NCBI GenBank assembly: GCA_030765055.1
Contig: CM060953.1
Span: forward strand, 20,089,137-20,153,136
DNA: 64,000 nucleotides
From: Mantis religiosa
Taxonomy: Eukaryota > Arthropoda > Insecta > Mantodea > Mantidae
Reading direction: 5' to 3'
Under the pieces are notes generated by a model. That model was given only the letters and a program-made list of their open reading frames with translations. It did no database searches and had not been told where the DNA came from. Of this stretch, positions 1-11,655 are shown piece by piece (position 1 is the stretch's first letter; each line of letters starts with the position of its first letter). Position numbers and translations under genes: made by a program.

Positions 1-149
1 AGCAAGATTATTGATTATCTTTTCCTTAGCAACCGTTCATCATTTGTTTATATTGTCCTTACTTGGCCCACTAATACTCAGATCAGAAAACAAAACTCAT
101 TTCAAACAAAAACTCCCGTTACATCCTAAACAAATAAAGAAAAATGAAA

Positions 150-480
150 TAAGACCTGAATGTTAAGACATATTCAGTACAACATAGACATATATTTGCA
201 ATTAAGCACTAATATCAACATACCTTCCCCTTCAGGAATTCAGATTCTGTTTGGTATGAAAGGTCTTCATAAGAAAGACCTAGGTCTTCCAGTAGTTGGC
301 GAAATTTACGGTGTTTCAAGGATTTTTATCTTTTTTTTTATTTATAGTTTGTTGTAACTATAGCCATTACATGTTTCATATTTAGTGTTTTAGGACGTAA
401 TGCTTGCTGATGTATTATACAATTAAATTGTTATAGCTTATACCTATTTCATTTAAATAACCCTGCATTCTACCAATTAG
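150..480 (-). pseudogene. hAT-type transposase remnant (middle part)
   Basis: On the minus strand this region reads KFRQLLEDLGLSYEDLSYQT followed by ESEFLKGKVC without a stop. It resembles the part of GTF2IRD2/ZBED-like hAT transposases just before the 'RWLSRGKVL' block. The same segment occurs, more damaged, in the longer remnants at 37242-38340 and 54060-54810. The window edge and decay remove the flanks. Family assignment is by recall of hAT proteins and was not searched. Confidence 0.55.
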
Positions 481-1540
481 ATCTCGGTACATGTGTAGGC
501 CAGTTTGGTGTAGTTCATAAGCAAGAGGTAGAGCTGCAATAACTATGGAAACCACATAGGTACGGAAATCATAAGAGATACTTCAGTAATTTCCACCGTG
601 AAAGATAGTATGAGTTGCTCAGCCTCAACATCACGAGGAAGTCATCTGTCACGCTACGAGAATGTTACAATAAATGTATATAAGTAAATATTGACTTTTT
701 ACTAACTATTCCTTTAATATTACCCAGTTGTAGCGTGAAAAGTATGTATTACTACAGAAAAGAATCATAATTATTTTATGTGAGCTTTAATAAACCTTGT
801 TAAAGCAAGTTGAATTCCTGAGGTGTAGCCAAAGCCCATGAAGTATTTTGCATAATAAAGATATTGATTTACACGATCATTTAAGTAAAGAAAAAGAAAT
901 GAAGTTGCAACAGCTGCAGACAATGCGATTATTCATAATTTCATTTCGAGTCTGATTATTAGTCATGCTGCTATCCCACAATGTTGTAAAGTGGTGACAT
1001 GCGAACTAATGCCACAATTATAAGACAAACAAGCCTTTAAATAATTTTCGTTTAAACAACACCATCTCATAGAGGAAAACTGTGAAAATTTTAGACTATA
1101 TACTTAAATTAGAAGAATTCCATTCTCACATAGAATTACTTCTTCGGTCAAATTTCGATCAAAATATATTCTAATTACGGTTTACTATCCAGCTGTAAAA
1201 AGCAAATAAACCTATGGTATATGCAACAGTAGAAATATAACTCATTTTAAAACTTTGTAAATAGTTGCCAGTTTTCTTCACCGCGGTCAAGATCTTGTGG
1301 TTGGAGCCATCTATTGACAGCAAGACGAGGACATAGCAGAATACTATCTGTCAGTTTGAATTTCAACCAAAGTTGCTTTCTTGCCTGTTAATTAACAATA
1401 AAAAGAAAGTGTGTAAAATAGTGGTTTGATGTATAAGTCCTACAATGGTTCCAGGACACTGACATTCATCTTCGGCGAGCTCAGATCCAATACTTTTACT
1501 CTTCTCTCTCTTTCAAACTCCTTTACTGAGTGAACCCCCT

Positions 1541-1561
1541 CCCCCCCCCCCCCCCCCCCCC
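1541..1561. repeat. Poly-C tract
   Basis: A run of about 20 C residues lies in a class A unit. The homologous place in other class A units also has C runs (about 5491 and 23322), so the tract is a unit property that expands and contracts. Confidence 0.9.
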
Positions 1562-1674
1562 GAGTGCTTGACTGTAATGTACAATGACAGTCATACACCT
1601 ATAAACTGATCATAAACAAATGAATACTGAAATTATGTTAAATTGTTAATCATAATTGAATTCCTAATTGATCC

Positions 1675-2220
1675 CTTAAGTCGGTGGTAGCAATAGATAA
1701 TATACCTTTACATAATACACAAGTTGCCAAACCAACAACGTCAGGTTTTTTAAGAAGATATATGCTTTCTTGCTTACAAAATCACAATAACCAGTTTGAT
1801 GAATGTGGCACCAAAACAAAATTCTATGATTTAATTCTAGCCAATGAGTCAACTTAGAATCACCTTTTGATTGATCAAATATTGGCAGAATATAACGAGG
1901 CAACCTTAAGGCTTGGTCCGTAACATCCGGATCTCAATAATGTACAATTAATATGAACAGACACCAAACAATATTTTGCTTGCAGATATGTGACATGTAA
2001 AATGAAAGACGGAATGAATGATTTCAGAATATTGGATAAATGTAATTGGAAAATGTATGGCATCATATGGACACAATAAAACAGCAGTATTGAGAAAAGG
2101 GGGCACAGAGGGAGGAAAAAAAGATAACTGACAATGGGATAGAAACAATGACGAGGATGGCAGTGATAATGACTCAAAGGAGGAAGATATGTCAGACTTA
2201 GAAGAAATAAAATATGATTA
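1675..2220 (+). pseudogene. IS630/Tc1-like DDE transposase remnant, copy 1
   Basis: The plus strand, read across frameshifts, shows a decayed DNxxYHNTQVDKPPT-type block, a LQNHN block and an HPDLNPIELIW-like block (the region of the last catalytic acidic residue). It also shows VTFKMKD and an acidic C-terminus ending DMSDLEEIKYD at the stop near 2218. This order matches the C-terminal half of IS630/Tc1-mariner-like (DDE_3) transposases. The N-terminal DNA-binding half and first catalytic Asp are not present in the unit. Multiple frameshifts and stops show it is dead. It sits 400-950 bp downstream of an array core, as in all class A units. Confidence 0.7.
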
Positions 2221-2384
2221 AAGGCAAAATTGTTGAACTGTTAAGTTGTGTATAAGTGCAAAATCTTTCTGGAACAATAGCACTTAATCTGTTGGAGAAT
2301 GACTGTACGGCTTTCCTAAATAGCGACGCGTGAAATAGACAATGCAGTGATACCTCAGAGAGTGAAGTCATCGTAGTGAGATAT

Positions 2385-2623
2385 CTTTGTTTTTCTGTAT
2401 TTACGTCCTCCAACGTTGTCATATCGGACGATGAATGGAATTGGTGAAAGGATGCTCAAAAGAGCTCAGGGTCCATGGGGCTTAGAGTTACCCGACATTC
2501 GCCGTTTAGGATAAGGGAAAACCGCGGATAATCCTTAACCAGCTAACTCACCCTGACAGATTCGACTGGAGAGCTTTTGAACGTGAGGCAGACATGCTAA
2601 TATCTACGATACTGAGGTGGGCG
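2385..2623 (-). mobile_element. SINE2, tRNA-like head, copy 1
   Basis: About 239 bp flanked by a 9-bp duplication GTGAGATAT (2376-2384 and 2624-2632). Uninterrupted class A units read straight through this site. It shares its body with 47560-47826 (CCTCCAACGTT, GGGTCCATGG, TACCCGACATT, then a tRNA-like block). The tRNA-like part on the minus strand is decayed here but is clear in the second copy. The element runs head-to-tail on the minus strand. Confidence 0.7.
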
Positions 2624-3557
2624 GTGAGATATTACTGTTACTGAATGTAAGGGAAATGAGGTAAGAGACTTGCATCAAAGCTTTCATTGAAAAATTTCAG
2701 TGTTCAAGATCCATGGCGCGGCCCATCGCTGCTACGGGCAACGGAAGCTCAATATTATTCCAAACTCTATTACTAGTCATGTTGTAAACGCACAGTGTTG
2801 CAAATCTCAAAATAGTATAATTGTATAGCAGAAACGCACATAACATATAGAATACATCATTCAAATCCTGCAATGAAATAGTCATGAAAATTGTGTCTTA
2901 TATATGTGATTCAAATAACTTCTATTCTCGTACAGAGTCAGTTCTTTGGTCAAATCTGTATCACATTCAGATTCTAATTACTGTTCACTTTCGCAGAATT
3001 AAAAGCAAACAAAATTAAAGTATATTCATAGTGTATAAATACAGTACATATTAAAATTTGTAAATTATTATAAATTTTCTTCCGCGCAGTAGGATATTAC
3101 AGGTGGAGCCATCTGTGGACAGTAAGAAGCGGTTGGAAGATTACTATCTGACAATATGTTTGACAATAAATGTTGCTCTCCTGGCGGATAGTTACGAACT
3201 AACAGAGACTGTCTTTATAATGCACGTGGTATGTAGTGTGCGTAAGTCTGTATGTCGGTTAAATACTAAACTGGACTTCGGCAAGCATGTACTCAATGAC
3301 GAAGAAATATGACGTCTCAGCATTCAACCCGCAATGCACATGACGTAATGTCGAACAGGGAAAGGCATGTACCTTCGTTCAGAGTCAGTGCTGGAGTCGC
3401 TACAAGTACAATAAGGAATGGTACACATACCTGAATCCATGTATTTTGGTCTACGATACCTTAGGTAGGCCTACATATTTAAACAATATATTTCACTTCA
3501 CTTCTATTTGTAATGTGCCATGAAAATCTAGTGATGTATCACAAGTAGCCACTCTGG

Positions 3558-3812
3558 GTGTGCCACGTATATTATCATCCATTAATTTCGATCGTTGCTT
3601 CGATTATACAAGTTTCATTTCGGAAAAAAGATTGTTGGTATACATATGTTGATCCAAGCAACTGCTACGATCTAAGAGGTGGATATGTATCCGGTTTCAG
3701 CAGTTTAAATTTATCCAAATCAATCATTTACATTTGCTATGAAAATTTTAGGAACATCAAGAATAGACAATTCGGCAGTAGCGTGTATTTTACGGAGAAA
3801 TTTCACCTTTAA
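3558..3812 (+). pseudogene. Truncated GIY-YIG fragment (class F end)
   Basis: Near 3745-3812 the sequence matches the 3' part of the recurrent GIY-YIG fragment (NFRNIKNRQ, then SSVYFTEKFHL). The upstream GIY and YIG blocks are missing. The same ending occurs at 21710, 46450 and 57540. The upstream part, including VDPSNCYDLRGGYVS, is shared with class B units at 15600, 37050 and 53800. It is a join between two unit classes and not a gene. Confidence 0.5.
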
Positions 3813-4111
3813 GTGAAATTACTTACAATTGTTTGTAACAAATGTTGAATCATCCTTAACACCTTAACCTGCTGTACGTCTGAATGGGAGATGGTTACAG
3901 AGTGAAGGAACTTAAAAACCGAAAGGTAAATGCAAAACTTTACATCAGGTTTATACAAATAATTCGAAATGGTGACCGGGTTTTCACTGCAAAGTTGATA
4001 GCGGCGAACAAACGACTGTCGTACTCTGTACAAAATTCCTTGTGAGTATCGAATAGCTTCATGTGCTGCTATTATTAGGGAGATAGACTTTCTTCTCAGA
4101 TATGTACTCAC
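3809..4111 (-). other. Recurrent minus-strand open frame, unknown
   Basis: This 100-codon frame contains STYLRRKSISLII, LYRVRQSFVRRYQLCSEN and LYKPDVKFCIYLS. Recognisable copies occur at 21820-22035, about 28900-29028, 46560-46730 (with a small deletion) and 57600-57845, always after the truncated GIY-YIG end. I do not recognise a protein family. It may be coincidental openness in duplicated DNA or a remnant of an unknown element protein. No promoter or splice evidence can be read. Confidence 0.35.
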
Positions 4112-4130
4112 AAGACAAAGATCAAATTAA

Positions 4131-4445
4131 CTACATTACAGGAACTGAACCAATAACTTTTGGAGTAGCAATCTTCGGCATTACGTATTGCGTCACTAGA
4201 ACTGTAACAGAAACACTCTTAGAGTAGGCTACATGATACATGAAGGCATTTAATCTCTCTTCAGTGTCGCAGATGATCAGTTCGAGATTTGAGACATCTT
4301 TGAGGCATTTATCTTTAGAACACAAATAACGAGTTACTAAGAATCGACATTTCGATATTCGGGAAGCAACCTTGTTTAAATAACAACTTATCAGCTTCTG
4401 ATGCCAATTTGGTTTAACGCAAATTCCTACGTTATGTTTAGTCAC
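4131..4445 (-). other. Recurrent minus-strand open frame 2, unknown
   Basis: This 104-codon frame begins near TKHNVGICVKPNWHQKLIS. Damaged homologues lie at about 22030-22350, 30085-30440 and 57850-58150, where frameshifts and stops break it. Being open in one of four copies, it is more likely chance or an old pseudogene than a gene. It lies immediately upstream (minus-strand sense) of the previous frame, so both could derive from one ancestral unit. Confidence 0.25.
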
Positions 4446-5544
4446 AGATTACGCCTTGCCTATCCTAACTTGTTTATAGTAGTCACGTCTCCAACCTCTG
4501 AAAATATATCAGTGTAATTTATTAGCACTCTGTAACACTGCGCTAAAAGATAACTAAGAAAATAATAAGAGATATTTCAGTAATTCTTACCGTGAAAGAC
4601 AATATGAGTTGTTTGGCCTCAACATCACGAGGACGTATTTTGACTCTTTGCGAGAATGTTATAATAAATGTATACAAGTAAACATTGATTTTGAACGCCT
4701 AAGTACTCATTTGATATTATCCTAGTTGTTCTATTGCTACATATAACAATAATACTTATCTTATGTAGGCTTTAATAAACCTCATGGAATCAATTTGAGG
4801 TGATAAGATGCAGTCAAAGCTTACGAAATATTTTGTATGGATAAGTACTAACGATATTAAATTATACGATCATGCATATGTAAGGAATATGAAGGAAAAC
4901 GTGAGTGTGATTTTTCGTAATTTCAATTCCGGTCCGATTATTAGTCATGCTGCTATCACACAATGTTGCTAACATAGGTACTACTGCCGTAATTATATTA
5001 AAACAAACCGTACAATTACAGCCATCTCATAGTGGAAAACTGCAAAAATCGTAGATTATATACTTAACTTAAAAGCCTTCTATTCCCACGCATAAATATT
5101 TCTTCCATCAAATTTCTATCAAAATATATTCTAATTATTTTTTTTTACATGCAGTAAATATCAAATAAACCTAAGGTATATACAATAGTAGAAATATAGT
5201 TCATTTTAAAGCCAGGTAAATAATTACTATCTTTTTTTACTGGACACGACATTACAGGTGGTGCCAGCTATGTACAGCAAGACCAGATAAGAACAGAATT
5301 ATATGTCAATTTATTTGGCAAGCAAAGTTCCTCACTTGACGATTAATTAACAATTAAAAGAGCGTTTCCTGTAAACGTGTAAAATAGTAGTTTCATGTAT
5401 AAGTCCTGCAATTTTTCCAGAACACTGACTTTCAACTTCAGCGATTTCAGATCGAACTTTTTCTCTATTTCCAACTCCTTTACTCAGTAACCCCCCCTCT
5501 TCCGGAGTACAGTTGACTGTAATGTGCTATCATTTACATACGCA

Positions 5545-6275
5545 TTCGCCCCTTAACTTGGTGTTTGCAATAGATAATTGCTCTTATCATAATACATAAG
5601 TAGATAAACCTCCAAGGTCAAGTTCTTTAAGAAGTTATATGCTTTTTCAGCTACATAATTACAATACTCCGTTTGATGAATGTAGCACTAAACCAAAGCT
5701 GTTTGGATTAATTCCAGCTAACAAATCGACTCAGAAAAATATATTGATTGACCAAATATTATCAGAAATATAACTATAGAACCATAAGGCTTCTTCTATA
5801 ACCGATCGCAAAGTGAGATTTGTGGTGGACAAAACGGCGTTGGGGCGGGTTTTCTCCGGGGCCTCCGGTTTCCCCCGCCATCTCATTCCACCGGTGCTCC
5901 ATCTTCATCTCATGTATCATCAGTGACACCGCCTGCGGTGCCGTATGTAGTAAAAGCGGGCGTTAAACACTACACATTTCATTTTTTCTTCTATAACATC
6001 CACATCTAAATCCTGTAGAATTTATGGAGAGATACCAAACAAGAGTTGGCAGGAGATATGTGACTTTTAAAAGGAAGGACGGAATGGATGATTTAGTAAA
6101 ATTGGACAAATGGAATTGCAAAATGTATGTCGTCATATGGATGAAAGAGAACAGGAGGATTGGGTACAGGATTCACTAGAGTAAGAAAAAATTATAATTG
6201 ATATGTGATGGGAACAGTGTCGAGGATGACTGTGATAATGAGGCAAATATATCAAACCCAAAATTGGTAAACCCA
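5545..6275 (+). pseudogene. IS630/Tc1-like DDE remnant, copy 2, SINE-interrupted
   Basis: It has the same block order as the copy at 1675-2220: a CTTAACTTGGTGTTTGC entry, a KPPTSSS-like block, VTFKxKD-like and KLDKWNxKMYVVIWMKE-type sequence, and an acidic tail. SINE1 (5803-5987) sits inside it, just before the HPDLNPIE-like block. Stops and frameshifts are abundant. Confidence 0.65.
5803..5987 (+). mobile_element. SINE1 copy, 5'-truncated
   Basis: It starts within the CGCAAAGTGAGATTTGTGG segment just after the tRNA-like head and ends with the family tail (TTAAACACTACACATTTCAT plus T run). It is flanked by a perfect 10-bp duplication CTTCTATAAC (5793-5802 and 5988-5997). The A and B boxes are missing, so this copy was 5'-truncated at insertion, as expected for LINE-driven retroposition. 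Confidence 0.85.
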
Positions 6276-7299
6276 GTGTTAGCTTGTTGTGTGTAAAATA
6301 AAAAATTTGTTCTGGAAATACATTACTTAATTTGATGGAGACTGACTGTAAACATCGCTAAATAACGACACACGAAATAAATAATCCAGAGATGCTGCAG
6401 TGCGTGAACTCATTGCAGTGTGATATCTGTACCATTTAAGGCCTGGGAAAGCAGATAAGAGACTCTCATAAAAGTTGTCATGTAAATATTGAAGTGTTTA
6501 AAAACCATTGTCCGACCCATAGCAGCTACGGGCAACGGGGCGGCGATTTCTTTCCAAACCCAATTACTAGTCAAACTGCAAACTTAACCACATATTAATT
6601 GCACTACAAAAATGTTTTCAAAACATTTGAATTCTAATTCTAATTCTACTATGAAATAAAGTTAAAAAATTTGTGATTTATATATTTAATTCAGATGACT
6701 TTCATTCTCATACCAAATAATTTATTACGTCAAAGTTTTATCAAAATATATTGTACTTACTGTTTACTTTTATTCAGTGATACGCGAAGAAACCCAATGA
6801 ATACACAAACAATATACATGGAATTCATTTTACAACTTTGTAAATAATTACAAATTGTCTTCGCCGCGGTAGGATATTACAGGTGGAGCCATCTGTGGAC
6901 GTCAAGACGAGGTAGGGCCATTACCATCTTTCAACTTGTTTGTCAACGTGGCGGTTAGTTAAGAACTAAAAGAGCGTGTCCTTATAACGTACATGGTACA
7001 TAGTTATAAAACATTTCACGTGGTGGTCTGTGCGTGTGTTTCAGCTACTAAACAGGGCATATAAATACAGCGCTTTGCATGAAGATTTTAATGACATTTA
7101 CCTCTCGGACAACAGGTCCTTATGTGTAACATTTTTCTAAACTTAATATAATTTTAAGTCGACTTTGTGCTCTATGCTGCATATATTGCTAGTGTTTACC
7201 ATCCCAGGGCTACACAAATATTCCAGAATAGCATATAACTTTGACCTCATAGGGCAAACAAAATGTACGTCTTTTGACATCATATAATACAAAGTAAAA

Positions 7300-7576
7300 T
7301 GACACAGACAGAAACTCAGTTGTGTACCGGGTAAACTGTAAAGGCTGTGACTACTTTTACACGGCCAAAACAAAAACGAAGTTGAACATTAGGCATAAGG
7401 AGTATCTTAGAAATATAAAGGACAGAAAAATCAGCAGTAGCGTACCATTTATGGAACAAGAATCACGATATAGAACAAGAAATCCGTTTATTAAAAAGCG
7501 CCCAGGGTCCAACTGCATTAACGACGCAGTATGAAGGAAAACTGTCCAATTTCGACAACACCTTTGAAGAGGACGT
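7300..7576 (+). pseudogene. GIY-YIG (Penelope-type) endonuclease fragment
   Basis: The + strand reads VYRVNCKGCDYFYTAKTKTK, then LNIRHKEYLRNIKDRK. A one-base shift is then needed to continue as EKSAVAYHLWNKNHDIEQEI and RLLKSAQGPTALTTQYE. This is the GIY..YIG-type nuclease pattern with paired Cys and the following SAVAxHxWxxxH block seen in Penelope-like elements. The YIG triplet has decayed to YTA here. No reverse transcriptase is present upstream. It begins a class D unit; the SINE at 7577 follows directly. Confidence 0.7.
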
Positions 7577-7826
7577 AAAATGTAATGTGTAATGTTTAGC
7601 ACTTGCTTTTACTACATACGGCACCGCAGGCGGTGACACTAATGTTACATGAAGTGAAGATGGAGTGCTAGTGTAATGAGATGGTGGAAGAAAACCGTAG
7701 ACACCGGAGAAAAGTCGTTCCAGCACCGTGTTGTCAACCACAAATCTCACCTTGCGGTCGCATAGGATCGAACTCGGGAAGCTTCGGTGAGAGTAGAGTG
7801 GTTTAAAAACTCAGCCACTCCACGGA
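7577..7826 (-). mobile_element. SINE1 copy
   Basis: Minus-oriented SINE1 with its tail at 7577 and a tRNA-like head ending near 7826 (GGATCGAACTCGG is the reverse complement of a B box). It occupies the same position relative to the GIY-YIG fragment as the SINEs at 33946, 50621 and 62762, so these four descend from one insertion followed by duplication. Confidence 0.8.
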
Positions 7827-8478
7827 TAAAGACTCAGGACTTCAAGATCATCAAGACACCGACGGAGACGCCACTATCACCTCCAAGGAGCTCATCAAAT
7901 CAAAACTCACGGTACAGAGCGCATCCATCCTCTTCAGAGGCGGTGATTCGAGCCCCTCCGTTAGGGTAGTTGTTCGGATTAAGTTGTACTCGAGGGGCAG
8001 TGTGTTCCCGACAACTGCTGGAGATTGGAATCCTCCGGCCAGGCCTCAGCCGCCCGGATATGGCAGAGGGTTCGCAAAAGATCCCGAGGACTATGCTGCA
8101 GAGCCAGTAGATGGTGTGCTATATCACCAGGTGGCCACACAGAGGTTTTCGGTAGTCTATCCTGCAGTGTTGACGCGCGTATGTGACGCAACCACTTCCA
8201 CCTGTCTTCAGAAGCGGAGGGGGGATTCCTTAGCCTGTAGGTATTGCCCCAAGGAAAGAGTCCCGAAGTTTTCCATCGCTCCCGCGTTGATAGTTGACGG
8301 AGTCCTCGTTCTACAAGTCGACATTAGCCGAGGATGTTAGGAAGGTTCTAACGAAATGCGTTCTAGGTAAACACAAGCAATATATGGAGCATGGAGTACT
8401 AGTTCATCCAGTTCAACACGACCAACTGACGGCTGAGTGCGAGCCGAGAAGCATTCGCCCACGCCCACCCATTTATTT
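7827..8478 (+). repeat. R3 repeat, copy 1
   Basis: GC-richer repeat shared with 34191-35100, 50866-51560 and 63005-63430. Landmarks are AGACACCGACGGAGACG, CGAGCCCCTCC, TTGGACTCGAGGGGGCAG, the segment around CCCGAGGACT, and GGTTGACGCGCG. Open frames through it differ between copies and are not conserved, so I do not call a gene. This copy lacks the internal SINE present in the 34.6-kb and 63.4-kb copies. Confidence 0.7.
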
Positions 8479-9242
8479 TGTCGCGCCAACTGAAGGGATC
8501 GCAGGCCCCTGTGCCGTCTCTTTTCGCTCCACCTGAGTTCTGGAACAGCCAGGATATTTCATCTAACCCGGAACCTTCTAGATTCTCCAGTTGGGCCTAT
8601 ATAAGCGACGCGTGGGACTGGAGAAGTGTCCCCCCAGGGGCCTACTTCTGTAGGTACGGGTTTGGCGCACCCGGGGTCCCGAGCCAACAGTCTCCCTCGT
8701 GTGGGCTCCTCTTCGTGGTTGAGGGAGGCGGTCAACAGGCCCACCCACGTGTAGGCCGTGCGTGGAGACCCGTGGAGAAGGTTTTTAGATTCTTGTCTAG
8801 TTTAGAGTTTAGGATTTAGTGAACGAAATTTTTAGTTGGTTTTGACTGATTTTTTTCATGTACGTGTATTTTTAATAGGTTTTGTTACACTTGTATAGCT
8901 TTTAGAAAGTTTTATATCTGGCTTTTGCCATGACTAATTTTTTAAAGGGCGCTGATGACCGCCGTAGTTGAGCGCCCTTATATATCATCATCATCTGGAG
9001 GAATGTTCGGTTCTTGGCGAGCAATGTGAGGAGCACCGAGGGAGCGAACGGACTGGAAGACGGTGTACGTGTATCAGAGGAGTTGTACGTAATTGTGAGC
9101 GTGCAGTGGACCTGTGACAGAAGAACTGACCAATTGTAATTGTGTGCATTACGTAATTCTGTGTAATCGGCAAGTGTTCCAACTGCAATTCGGTGGACTT
9201 TTTGCAATTGGACTTTTAACTTCACGAACCCACAAAGTTACA
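8479..9242 (+). mobile_element. Probable solo LTR interrupted by a retroposon
   Basis: It starts TGTCGCGCCAACTG and ends CGAACCCACAAAGTTACA, the terminal pattern shared by several LTRs in this window. A TATA-like GGCCTATATAAGCG lies at about 8598. A 371-bp retroposon (8624-8994) splits it, leaving about 393 bp of LTR. No clear target duplication is visible (flanks end in ATTTT and begin with ACATA), so the 5' boundary is less certain than the 3' one. No internal retrotransposon sequence adjoins it. Confidence 0.5.
8624..8994 (+). mobile_element. 370-bp hairpin-tailed retroposon, copy 1
   Basis: It is homologous end to end with 29708-30076. The 3' end has a strong hairpin (GGGCGC..GCGCCC around 8948-8979), then a TATATCATCATCAT tail, a layout typical of I/Jockey-type LINE 3' ends. 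Flanks share CTGGAG (8618-8623 and 8995-9000). An open frame through SCGLLFVVEGGGQQAHPRVG to a stop near 8818 could be the last codons of a LINE ORF2. Both copies start at the same place, which suggests a defined short element rather than random truncation. Confidence 0.7.
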
Positions 9243-9339
9243 ACATATATTAAATTTTCAAAAAATTTGAGTTACACAAGAACGACTCCAAAGCTTTTCA
9301 TTTAAACGCTATACATGTATAACATTCAATTCGTATCAA

Positions 9340-9780
9340 ATGAAAGCTATATCTAGAATTTTCTGCCAGTAGCGCTGACCTTCTCTTTATTGTGCATCAC
9401 TCGTCTATAACTAGAAGATTTAGCAGACAGAAAACAAATCTTAACACACAACGTTGTTTTTTATTGGGCCCTGTGTCCAGCCTTGATCTATTGTATCTAC
9501 GCTCACAAGTGGGGCACCCCGGGAGGAAGAATGATGAGAGAGGACGAAGAGGGTGGCCGATCCAAGGAGCCTCGACAATACAGATAGCAAGGTTCCTCCA
9601 CTTTACTAGTTGGAAAGTCCCGGGCAGTTCATTACAAGCGGTAACTCATCCTCCTGCAGACAGGAAACGGCACTACCAGATTGGAGACCGTCCTTTCAGA
9701 GGAGGAAGTTTTAACCTGGGGATATCATCCTGCCATACAGCGCCAAGACACCTATCAACAGTTCTATCCTGAAACAGACC
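9340..9780 (+). repeat. R4 repeat, copy 1
   Basis: It matches 35660-36020: AATGAAAGCTATATCTAGAA, a CTGACCTTCT-type block, AAACAAATCTTA, TTTACTAGTTGGAA, CCGGGCAG, and CGGCACTACCAGAT. An open frame of 126 codons here is not preserved in the other copy. No family is recognised. It follows R3/LTR sequence in both places, so R3 and R4 may once have been one element. Confidence 0.55.
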
Positions 9781-11119
9781 ACGAGATGAGAAATGATGTG
9801 AAGTGGAGGGACAAAAAGTAATTAACCTACTCAGTAGTCACCTGGAGACCTGGGAAAACTACCGTAAAAGCCTATGGGTCAAGTAGGTCGGCCACAGGAA
9901 TCTAACCCGGACATTCCGAATGCGCACCAGAGACGAAACAACCTGAGCCATCCTGCTCGGTTAGAGAATATCCTACAGTTTAGATGGAAACATATTTTTG
10001 ACTTTGTATACATTTATTGTAACATTCTTGCAACGTGTCAAATTGATTCGTCCTAATGTTGAGTCTAAACAATTCATATTGACTTTCACTGTAGGAATTA
10101 CTGAAATATCTCATGATTTTCTTACCTACTTTGTTTCCATGGTTACCGTAGCTCTAAAGAAAGTTGAATGGCTAAGTATTCCTTCATATTATGCTAGTTG
10201 TTGTATTGCTACAGGTAAAATAATAATTTTAGTTGAGCTTTAACAAAAATTGTGAAAGTAATTTGAAATTGTCAGGTACAGCCAAAACTTACGAAAGTTG
10301 TTATATGGTTAAGAGATAACGATATATTATCACACGATTGTTTGAGTAGAATAAAAGAAATGCATCTTCAGCAGCTATGGGCAAATTAAGTGAGATTTTT
10401 CTTAATTTTATTTCGGATCATGCTGTTATCCCACAATGTTGTGAAGTGCTAACGTGGGCACTACTGCCATAATGATATATCAAACAAACATTCACAAATT
10501 TTACAGCTAATTAGAGTCATCTCACATTAAATTTGCAAAAATTGTGGATTATATAATTAACTTAGAATACCTTAATTCCCACACAGAATTATTTCTTCAG
10601 TGACATTTCTGCCACAATACATTCTAATCAATTTCTATTTCCATGAGTTAAAAATCTAATAAACCTAACGTGTATGCAACGGTACAAATATAGTTAATTT
10701 TAAAACTTTGTAAATAATTACCAATTGTCTTCACCGCGGCAAGATATTACAGCTGGAGCCATCTATGGACAGCAAGACGCGTTCGGAGCAAAATTTTATC
10801 TGTCAATTTGCTTGTCAACCAAAGCTCCTCTCTTGACGGTTAATTAACAATTAAAAGAGCGTATCCTGTAAATGTGTAAAATACTATTTTCTAGTGTAAG
10901 TCACGCAATGGTTCCAGAACACTGAGTTTCATCTTCGCCGAGCTCAGATCTAACCTTCTTTCGCTTTCGTCTCTTTCCAGCTCCTATACTCAGTAAACCC
11001 GACTACCAAGTACAGTTGACTGTAATGTACAGTGACAGTCAAATGCCTATCAAGTATTCATAAACAAATGAATACTGAAACTATGTTAAATAGCTAATCA
11101 TAATATTAACTCCAAATTC

Positions 11120-11655
11120 GCTCTTAACTCGGTGCTAGAATTAGGTAATGTTTCCGACCATAATACACAAGTAGATAAACTCCAACGTAAAGTTTATTAT
11201 TTTCGGTTACAAAATCACAATGTCCCAAGTGATGACAGTAGCACCAACAACAAAATTGTACTATTTAATTCCAGTCAGAATCACCTTTTGAGTGACCAAA
11301 TATTGTCAGAAAAACAACCAAGCAGCCATAAGGCTTCGTCCATCACATCCGCATCTGAATCCTATAGAATTAATATGGACAGATGCTAAACAATGAGATG
11401 CTTTCAGAAATGTAACATTCAAAATGAACGACGAAATGTTATGCCGCCGATGATTTGAGCAAATTGGACAAATGGAATGGGAAACGTATGACATCATATG
11501 GATAAAATAATACAGCAGTATTAAGAAAAAGTGCACCAGCGGAGGAAACAAATGAAAGAATTATAATTGAAGACAATGGAATGGAAACAGTGATGACGAT
11601 TGCAATGATTACAAGAAAAGATTTTTCAAACATGGAAGAAATAAAATATGATTAA
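11120..11655 (+). pseudogene. IS630/Tc1-like DDE remnant, copy 3
   Basis: This is the most open N-side copy: LELGNVSDHNTQVDKLQ, then LQNHN, then LSDQILSEK, in one frame from 11132. HPHLNPIELIWTD-like sequence then follows in another frame, and an acidic tail precedes a decayed stop region near 11650. The expected catalytic-Asp position (D in LDN) reads G in this copy. Non-functional. Confidence 0.7.

Noticed and set aside
3103..3312. 69-codon open frame starting in the array core as a host gene
   Set aside because: The homologous units at 14480, 28060 and 36440 carry stops and frameshifts in the same region; there is no conserved coding pattern.
7984..8340. 118-codon open frame in R3 as a gene
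   Set aside because: The frame is not preserved in the other R3 copies and has no recognisable motif.
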